From: Isoetes taiwanensis
Lineage: Eukaryota > Streptophyta > Lycopodiopsida > Isoetales > Isoetaceae
Assembly: GCA_021234155.1 (NCBI GenBank)
Contig: JAJEKV010000003.1
Coordinates: 6,574,413 to 6,638,412 of the forward strand
Direction of reading: 5' to 3'
Length of the DNA stretch: 64,000 nucleotides
Shown in pieces: positions 55,925 to 64,000 of the stretch; positions within the stretch are counted from its first letter, which is position 1; each line of letters starts with the position of its first letter. The notes beneath the pieces are model-generated. The model was not told the origin of the DNA, made no database searches, and worked only from the letters and a program-made list of their open reading frames with translations. The position numbers and the translations under genes are program-made.

Positions 55925-56985
55925 AAAGCATCGAAAGTTCAGCCTCTGTAGATATCCTTCAGTAAAACCCATAGACGCTCTTTATTATCAGCAATGTACA
56001 AATATTATTCAAAGTACATGACAAGATCAGTGAACTTACATTAGCATCAGGCCTTTAAAAATATTGAGAATGTCAAAGCCATTCTAAATAACTCGATTGA
56101 CATAACTATTATGAGAATTTTCACAGTGTACAAACCTTTACACTTTAAAAAATACTTTAAAGAAAATTTAGGTTCAATTTATCATTGATTAATTTTCAAT
56201 ATGTTTTATTTCATCAAAAACAAACTATTCAATAGTTATTATTAAAATATAAACATGTTCAATTTCAATTTAAAATTATCTTTTTTAAATATTTAAAAAA
56301 AAATAACATTTTAATCATATAGAGTTTATCTTAGATGAGAATTTAATTCTAAAAGATTAGTGAATATTAGTTTAGAAAGCAATTTTATGCTTTAGTTTCC
56401 ATCATACTTTTGATCTAAAAATAAATTGAATAAATTGTTAAAATCGGCAAAGTTAAAAATACATATAATCTTAATAGGGCAATTTATAAAGATGCCCGTC
56501 TATTTTATCTAAATTGTGAAAATACCCCAGTATTCTCATAAATTATAGAAATGCCCCTATTATAGATTATAGAAATCATATAGAAATCATAGATTATAGA
56601 AATCATATTAGCGATAAATTTTGCATCAAGAAAAGGATGATTAGGAACATTATACAGAAAATCATAGGGAAAAGATTATTAATTGAATGATATATGGAAA
56701 AAGGCTGCACATACCAGAAGAAAAATCATGGAAACAATATGATTAAGAACTAACAGAAAACTACTAAGCTCAAGAACAGAAATACATAGGCCGCATTTGA
56801 CAGAAAGGAAAAATAAGCAAAGGAAAAGAAGGGAAAGAAGATTTAATTGAAGGCAAAAGAAGCTATGATTTCACGAAGCAAAAGTTATTATCACACAAAG
56901 ATGCCACTCTAAATTTCAAAACTACTGCTCTTCTAGGATGCATTCCACCACCAATTGATATCCGTTACCCTCATAAAGCTGCAAG
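55925..56985. repeat. 1-kb repeat, copy C1
   Basis: Shares GTAGATATCCTTCAGTAAAA, TGACAAGATCAGTGAACTTA and the GGGCAATTTATAAAGATGCC termini with 57,180-58,330 and 62,640-63,340. It lacks about 70 bases present in the other copies after ACAAATATTATTC. Confidence 0.88.
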
Positions 56986-57019
56986 ACAAAAATACGTTAC
57001 GGTACTCTGTGCCTATAAG

Positions 57020-58361
57020 TAATACTCCTGGCAATATCGGCAATTAATTTATTAACATGAATCGAACAAGAAAAGCGCTTTCTTCCTCTTCAACAAGGCT
57101 AGCAAATTCATAAGAATTTTACTCAATATATGAATAATGAAATAGGAGCTTATAACAGAGCATTGTAATCTCTAACCGGAGAAACCTCAAAAAGGGTTGT
57201 AAAGAAGCATCGAAAGTTCAACCTCTGTAGATATCCTTCAGTAAAACCCATAGATGCTCTTTATTATCAGCAATGTACAAATATTATTCCACAAATGCGA
57301 AAATGCCAGTTTCTTTTTCACTACATTATAGCCATGGAGTTCGATTTCATAACAATCAAGGCAAAGTACATGACAAGATCAGTGAACTTACATTAGCATC
57401 AGGCCTTTGAAAATATTGAGAATGTCAAAGCCATTCTAAATAACTCGATTGACATAACTATTATGAGAATTTTCACAGTTTACAAACCTTTACACTTTAA
57501 AAAATACTTTAAAAGAAAATTTAGGTTCAATTTATTATCGATTAATTTTCAATATGTTTTATTTCATCAAAAACAAACTATTCAATAGTTATTATTAAAA
57601 TAAACATGTTCAATTTCAATTTAAAATTATCTTCTATTCTATTCTTTAAATATTTTTAAAAAAAATAACATTTTAATCATATAGAGTTTATCTTAGATGA
57701 GAAATTAATTCTAAAAGATTAGTGAATATTAGTTTAGAAAGCAATTTTATGCTTTAGTTTCCATCATACTTTTGATCTAAAAATAAATTGAATAAATTGT
57801 TAAAATCGGCAAAGTTAAAAATATATATAATCTTAATAGGGCAATTTATAAAGATGCCCTTCTATTTTATCTAAATTGTGAAAATACCCCAGTATTCTCA
57901 TAAATTATAGAAATGCCCCTATTATAGATTATAGAAATCATATAGAAATCATAGATTATAGAAATCATATTAGCGAGAAATTTTGCATCAAGAAAAGGAT
58001 GATTAGGAATAGGGAAAAGATTATGAATTGAATGATATATAGAAAAAGGCACATACTAGAAGAAAAATCATGGAAACAATATGATTCAGAACTAACAGGA
58101 AACTACTAAGCTCAAGAACAGAAATACATAGGCCGCATTTGACAGAAAGGAAAAATAAGCAAAGGAAAAGAAGGGAAAGAAGATTTAATTAAAGGCAAAA
58201 GAATGCCACAGTCCAACAAGTGGCTATGATTTCACGAAACAAAAGTTATTACCACACAAAGATGCCACTTTAAATTTCAAAACTATCTGCTCTTCTAGGA
58301 TGCATTCCACCACCAATTGATATCCGTTTTCTTGTATCAATCCCCACTGGCCCTCATAAAG
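57020..58361. repeat. Repeat copy C2 with exon-like end
   Basis: Direct copy of C1, extended leftwards by CAATATCGGCAATTAATTTA-type sequence shared with C3. At the right, the minus strand has acceptor TCTTGCAG|CTTTATGAGG at 58,361 and an exon of 109 bases ending at GTGTG|GTAATA (58,253). It reads LYEGQWGLIQENGYQLVVEC and ILEEQIVLKFKVASLC. C1 retains only part of this exon (about 56,895-56,975). The parent gene is not recognised. Confidence 0.7.
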
Positions 58362-59211
58362 CTGCAAGACAAAAATGGGCTTAAGTAAACATGCTATGTT
58401 AGAGCGAGGATGTTGTGTTTGTCGTGTGATTTTTGCGCAAAAGCAACAGACCACGAAATAATATCGTGTAAAAATTAGAATAATTAGAATGCTCGTTGAA
58501 AAGGAAAGGCAAATAATTTATTGCAAAGTTGTAATTAAAAGAAGTCATAAGTCATGTCCTTCTACATTTAGAACTGTAGTACAAACAGTAGACACTTGGT
58601 TGGATTTGAAAAGGTGATGGTAGATATAATGAACAAATTAGACATCAAAAAACATGAAGGTGATGTTGGAATTTGCCATATTGGCATGGATCTTAGCCAA
58701 TATCTATTGACATGTAAATTGAGTTCTACATTTCAAGTTGATGCTTTATGTTTGATACGATTCATATTTGTGAAGGGGGGAGTGTAGCTTTCATGTTGAA
58801 GTATTCAATGGAGTGTATGTGGTGATTTAGAAAATGTTTTGAAGAAAGAGGCATGGATTATGTAATAACTTGTGGAGAATATTCATTGCAATGAGTTCAA
58901 ATGGTCTTATTGTATACAACCAAAGGCGAGGGCTAGAATGATTGCACTAATTACTTGTCTAAAAGTAAATGCATGTCAAAAAATGCAATAAAGAAAGTGG
59001 AACTAAGCAACCTGCAAATTTCAATCTGCTTTTGCAAGTGGCTCTTATCTTTGATCGAAGTTGTCAACATTGCAAAGTCTTTAGTAAGTGAGAAGCAATA
59101 TGTTTTGTATAGGGGTAATTAAATTAATAACTTGAGGATACATGTTTAGTTTCCAGTCAAATCAACCATTTACACATTTCCAACTTCCCAACCATTTACA
59201 CAATCCCAACT

Positions 59212-59320
59212 TCCCAAGCCTAGCAAACAATAAGAATAAGGAAATATTGCTAACAGTGTATTAAGTTTCAGCTCCCAAGCCTCGGAAACAATAAAAATAA
59301 GGAAATATTGCTAACGTTTC
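59212..59320. repeat. 61-base tandem duplication
   Basis: CCCAAGCCTAGCAAACAATA to ATATTGCTAAC is repeated once, with CCTCGGAAACAATAAAAATA in the second copy. Confidence 0.85.
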
Positions 59321-59825
59321 AGCATGCATGAGGAGCAGATCTTATTCACCTCTCTAACAATGGCGGTTTAGGCAGATTGCCACAGAACAATTATAGGAAG
59401 ACATCAAATTCGAGCAAATAAATAGTCCTACACGAAAATTTCAAGACCGATGGCATGTGGGCTCTATATAAAAAATGGGCTCTTCACCATAATATTCACA
59501 ACATTGGGTTGAAGGCAGTAAATAGATCTCCCTTTCTTTAACTCAAGTTACCCAAACAAAATGTTAAACAAAATGTTTGATGGATTTGATGGGTACCATG
59601 ATTATTCAGTAAGCAAAATACCCCAATTTGCAAGGTCGAGGAAATCTACCATGCCTACCTGCTATTGTGAACCTGCATATTGCTAAGCATCCTGTCTGCA
59701 TCTAAGGACGTTAAAAAACTATAATCACTTATGCAATCATTTATGCAGACTTTCAATCTTAACCTTAGAAGACCTACGTATGAAGATATACATTTCCAAC
59801 TGGAATAAATTGCAGATCCACCATA

Positions 59826-59870
59826 ATATTCCTCAAATCTCCACATAATATTCCTCAAATCTCCACAGAT
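59826..59870. repeat. 22-base tandem duplication
   Basis: TAATATTCCTCAAATCTCCA plus CA occurs twice in a row. Confidence 0.9.
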
Positions 59871-60136
59871 CCAAACTTGCAGCAAATGGCCTTTTTCTAT
59901 TTTACCTATGCGATATATGGAGAACCTAACATAAACAACCCTCTAATCCCTATGTAGATGTTAATGAATCGATAAAGAAATTGTCTAGAAGCTCCAAATG
60001 GCTCCCAAAATATCAAAGAAGGCTCCAATATATAACTCAGCCCACAAAATGAATCATCAACATGATGCTAAATCAAGTTTAAGCCTGGGTATTTTACTGT
60101 GAGCTTTTGGAGCGTTAAGAGGAGCAACATTTTCAC

Positions 60137-60260
60137 AAAGCTATAAGAAATGATATCTTCAAAAAGCTCAAAGATGGAAAGAAATACCATTGAAAACAAA
60201 AGCTATAAGAAATGATATGTTCAAAAAGCTCAAAGGTGGAAAGAAATACCATGCAAAATT
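60137..60260. repeat. 62-base tandem duplication
   Basis: AAAGCTATAAGAAATGATAT to AAAGAAATACCATTG is repeated once, with two base changes (ATATCTTC/ATATGTTC and AAGATGG/AAGGTGG). Confidence 0.9.
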
Positions 60261-62464
60261 GTCCAGAGCTCTGAAACTCATCTCCATTACAAAGTATGAT
60301 GAAGCAAATGAAATACAGGACTCTAATTCTAGACCCAGCTCTGCTAATGGTTCAATACAAAGCGATGCACTAATTGCCTTCTCACCTTGATTATGTTGTA
60401 GCAGAAAGCATGACACCCCATGGCCTGCAAAAACCAATAACTGCAAAATTGTAGTTGCTAAGAACATATTAGAAACGACTTGTATAAGGTCAAACACCCT
60501 AAGCTATACCACATCACAGAAAAGTATGCAAACCATTCGTCAAGTCTCAAAGCATACGACCTAGAAATTGGTATGCAATGCCTATGGATTGATCAAGGAG
60601 GAACTCTAAAACTCAACAAAACATGTAGCAATTATTTAAGAAGTTGTTACCTAATATGATACTAAAGCACAATCTAAGAAACAAATTATAATGCGAAAAA
60701 AACCATACTTCTTATTGCTAGAAACAATTAAAATAAATAGGATGATTTGGAATGAGTTCAAATTCATTCTTGCTTTAGAGGCCTGAACCGAGTCCTTGTT
60801 CTGCAATAACTATTTGCAGAGCAATTGTCGATTACAGATTACAGATGAACCATAGGAACAATCAATAAAGAATAGGGTGATTTTGCAATATACCTTGGAG
60901 CATAGTTATCTGACTACTTTATCCAGGCCCTTGTTTTTAAAAAGCTTGATAAAATGAAGATGGCAAGTTTTATAGTAGAAACCAGAAATTATAAAGTTTC
61001 CAACCTGAAAGGTAACTCCTTCCGTAATGTCATCAAAATGCAGCAAGACACCTTCCAGAAAGAAATGCACGCAATAAGATAAACTGAATGATATTTATCG
61101 TTCACTGCATGAAAAGCACATGAAATTATTATATAGCAGCACTTAATATATAGGCAAATCAAAGAAGTACTTTGAGAAAAAGCATGAAAGACAATGGCAA
61201 TTTATGTGGCAGGATACAATATAGGTGAAAAGAATAATAGAGACCCATATCAAAAGTCATCTTGGCCAACTCATGAACTTGTGAAGACCATCCAAATCAC
61301 TTAGCAAGTTTGCACCAGGGGGAAGTTCTAAATGATATGCATTCCCTAGAACCATCCGGAAGCATCCAGGTCCTGGATCTTGCATTTCAAAATTTAATAG
61401 TTGATCCAATTCTTGCACCAGGGCAAGCAATCACATGCAAGCACCATAATACCTCTTTGATGCACAAATCTAATGGATACCAGAGAAGTTGCAAGGCACA
61501 AATCGCAAAACTCTATAACTTCCCTTCTACAGACCTGGTTGCCCAAAGACCAATAGCAAAATCTTAAAACCTATTAAGCCTTAAAAATCTTGAAATCTTG
61601 AACCTTCTTGTCGGATCAGCTAGATACCGTTAGGTTTTGCTGCCTTAAAGCTTATCTTAGAGACAAAGTTCTATAAAAGGAAGACTCGAATAAAACTCCA
61701 TAAATGGATCTTCGCTACGTCATCAACCAGGATGAAGCTGTAAACTCATCTGCACCGATCGAGAACGTTAAGACATATGCTTGGAGAAATAAAAATTCCA
61801 TCCAAAATCATACAAAATAGAAATCTAGTGAAGGGTCGGAAATCATAAAACCTAAAATTTTTAATTCTTATCTATTCCGACAATGTTCAGAAGAAAAATA
61901 TGGGCCATCCTTATCCACAGGGAAAAATGCATACAACAAACAGAGCCATAGAATTGCCTGAATAATATGAATAACTTGTCATACAACTCGCCGTGCAAAT
62001 TGCAGCTGCTTACCCTATAAATATACTTGAAGATGCTTGCTGAAGCAGAGCAAATCAAAAGTAGGACCTCTACTGCATGAAATCTGCAAAGATGCATGCA
62101 AATTTATGATCAAACAATATTTTATCAAAGCGATGCCCCAACTGCCAGTTTCGAGAAACACAGTTTCAAGAATATGGCACAACCTAATAGAAAGATAGGA
62201 CCTAGCATCATCTTAAATAACTAGGATTTGGACGCCTGGATGACGGTAAACACACAAAAAATAGGCTCGGGGATCTTCTCGAACACATGCCGAACATGCA
62301 TGGACCAAACCATGAAACAAAAACCATAAGTTTTCGTTTTCGATTGCTGGGAATTCGGGAAATTTATCCGGGGACTAAAAACCTTCAAAACCTTAGAAAA
62401 ATAGCTTAACCAAAAATTCCAAAAAGTTTCTTACCGAACCGGAAAATCCAAATTTAAACAATAG

Positions 62465-63340
62465 ATACTCCTGGCAATATCGGCAACTAATTTATTAACA
62501 TGAATCGAACAAGAAAAGCGCTTTCTTCCTCTTCAACAAGGCTAGCAAATTTGTAAGAATTTTACTCAATATATGAATAATGAAATAGGAGCTTATAACA
62601 GAGCATTGTAATCTCTAACCGGAGAAACCTCAAAAAGGGTTGTAAAGAAGCACCGAAAGTTCAGCCTCTGTAGATATCCTTCAGTAAAACCCATAGACGC
62701 TCTTTATTATCAGCAATGTACAAATATTATTCCACAAATGCGAAAATGCCAGTTTCTTTTTCACTACAGTACAGCCATGGAGTTCGATTTCATAACAATC
62801 AAGGCAAAGTACATGACAAGATCAGTGAACTTACATTAGCATCAGGCCTTTGAAAATATTGAGAATGTCAAAGCCATTCTAAATAACTCGATTGACATAA
62901 CTATTATGAGAATTTTCACAGTTTACAAACCTTTACACTTTAAAGAAAATTTAGGTTCAATTTATTATCCATTAATTTTCAATATGTTTTATTTCATCAA
63001 AAACAAACTATTCAATAGTTATTACTAAAACATAAACATGTTCAATTTCAATTTAAAATTATCTTCTTTAAATATTAAAAAAAAATAACATTTTAATTAT
63101 ATAGAGTTTATCTTAGATGAGAATTTAATTCTAAAAGATTAGTGAATATTAGTTTAGAAAGCAATTTTATGCTTTAGTTTCCATCATACTTTTGATCTAA
63201 AAATAAATTGAATAAATTATTAAAATTGGCAAAGTTAAAAATACATATAATCTTAATAGGGCAATTTATAAAGATGCCCTTCTATTTTATCTAAATTGTG
63301 AAAATACCCCAGTATTCTCATAAATTATAGAAAGGCCCCT
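62465..63340. repeat. Repeat copy C3
   Basis: Third copy of the C repeat, including the CAATATCGGCAACTAATTTA left part and the sequence up to the GGGCAATTTATAAAGATGCC motif. It is followed by a captured gene fragment that is absent in C1 and C2. Confidence 0.85.
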
Positions 63341-64000
63341 ATGTCCAGCTCCCATCTCCAGAAATACACTGCACGGCATAGCCAGAGATTGGTGAATGGC
63401 CGCAGAAACTTGAGACTTGAGCTTGATTTGCTTATATGGTTTAGCAATCGCTGGTTTAACTCTTTTCAAAGAGCATTGCCTTGCATCTTCCATATCCTTC
63501 AGCAGCAAAAGCTACTTGGAAGATTATCAAGCAGCTGAATTCCCTCTGCAAGCTTTCCTGTAGAAGCTGCGGCAGACCCACCGTGCAATGCATCACTAAC
63601 AAATTGTGTAGCGGTTTTGGTTGCATTCTCACCACAATTTGGGAACTGTCCTATCATTTTGAAGAGCTTCTATGGGTGGGCGATGGCAAACCATAGAAGG
63701 CGATGGCAGATGTGGCTAGAGCCATAGTCTTGAGAAGACATGCAATTCCGTTCGATTCATATAGAAACGATTTCGCCATATCATTCCATTCCAATCATTT
63801 ATGGTCATTATGGCCCGTTGCATAAAGCCTGAACTTAAAAGAAAGCGTTCATGGAGCTGCCAGTGATTTTGGCAAAAGCTCCACTGGATTTCGGCTGGCC
63901 CTGCTGCGGACCAAATCGCAGGGCAAGGGCATTTCTATAAATTATAGAAATACAGGGGTATTTTTATAATTTAAGTAAAATACTAGGGCATTTTTGTAAT
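63253..64000. mobile_element. Pack-type TIR element with captured exons (cut by window end)
   Basis: The left end (AATTTATAAAGATGCCC to AATACCCCAGTATT to ATAAATTATAGAAA) is matched in inverted form at 63,925-64,000, so about 75-base terminal repeats bound the unit. The last few bases lie beyond the window. In C1 and C2 the same end is followed by simple AT-rich sequence, whereas here about 570 bases of genic sequence follow. Long TIRs around host exons are the mark of Pack-MULEs. The superfamily is an inference, since the target duplication cannot be seen. Confidence 0.6.
63345..63700 (-). pseudogene. Captured host-gene exons inside the TIR element
   Basis: The minus strand reads MIGQFPNCGENATKTATQFV, then SDALHGGSAAASTGKLAEGI and QLLDNLPSSF before a stop. 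An overlapping shifted frame reads LLKDMEDARQCSLKRVKPAI and AKPYKQIKLKSQVSAAIHQS. Both have strong coding composition and higher GC than the flanks, which suggests two exon parts joined with a frame change near 63,510. The parent gene is not recognised. Confidence 0.5.

Larger units (their letters stand above)
58460..62460. other. AT-rich, intron-like DNA with small tandem repeats
   Basis: No long frame. A minus-strand 39-base exon candidate (60,424-60,386) has perfect borders, TTTTTGCAG|GCC and AAG|GTGAG, and reads AMGCHAFCYNIIK. Tandem repeats at 59,212, 59,826 and 60,137 are listed separately. The plus-strand stretch 60,199-60,390 is open (KKLKGGKKYHAKLSRALKLI) but starts inside the 62-base repeat and is not recognised. 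Confidence 0.3.

Noticed and set aside
60168-60497. Minus-strand hydrophobic frame of 109 codons
   Set aside because: It runs across a tandem duplication and across a well-formed splice acceptor and donor. The hydrophobic part is the complement of a Lys-rich stretch.
49065-64000. A complete TIR element ending within the window
   Set aside because: No right-type terminus with the GGCCGCC...TTTCTTGTA pattern was found between 49,110 and 64,000.

Overview
The window looks like repeat-rich intergenic DNA of a seed plant. It is AT-rich, has no long open reading frames, contains TATA boxes, GT/AG splice signals and teloboxes, and carries plant-type transposon families: an LTR retrotransposon with an initiator-Met primer site, a 2.45-kb solo LTR, LINE reverse-transcriptase remnants, tRNA-derived SINE-like units, and TIR elements carrying host-gene exons. 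The species cannot be named from the sequence. Nothing suggests a bacterium, organelle, virus or CRISPR.

Layout. Two blocks recur. Block R occurs as R1 (about 1-10,501), R2 (about 17,020-28,440) and R3 (about 42,500-49,064). Block S occurs as S1 (10,502-17,020) and S2 (about 36,120-42,500). The order is R1-S1-R2-(28.4-36.1 kb, mostly single copy)-S2-R3-(49.1-64 kb). S-R therefore appears as a unit twice, with an extra R in front. R holds SINE-like tandem units, exon fragments of unidentified genes, a foldback hairpin and a promoter with heat-shock elements (HSE) and a TATA box. R1 and R2 also hold a minus-strand LTR element next to a LINE remnant. S holds a tandem repeat, a tRNA-derived SINE, an HSE-rich minisatellite, a small secreted-peptide gene (intact in S2, frameshifted in S1), a BTB/POZ exon fragment and one end of a TIR element. 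From 49.1 kb on there is another TIR-element end, a solo LTR with a perfect target duplication, a second HSE promoter facing left, an HSE-like minisatellite, exon-like pieces on the minus strand, three copies of a 1-kb repeat, and a Mutator-like element that has captured exons.

Function. Only one compact gene is convincing: the 84-residue secreted peptide at 38,174-38,428 (minus). The BTB/POZ exon and the other exon-like pieces look like transposon-carried fragments. The most unusual themes are repeated heat-shock promoter modules, a minisatellite that begins with a textbook six-unit HSE, and a 1.7-kb inverted repeat at the left edge.

Caution. Repeat copies differ mainly at CAG/CTG trinucleotides and homopolymers. 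This pattern suggests consensus error in some copies (especially 13.1-13.7 kb and 17-28 kb), not mutation, so broken frames there should not be read as real pseudogenisation without checking.
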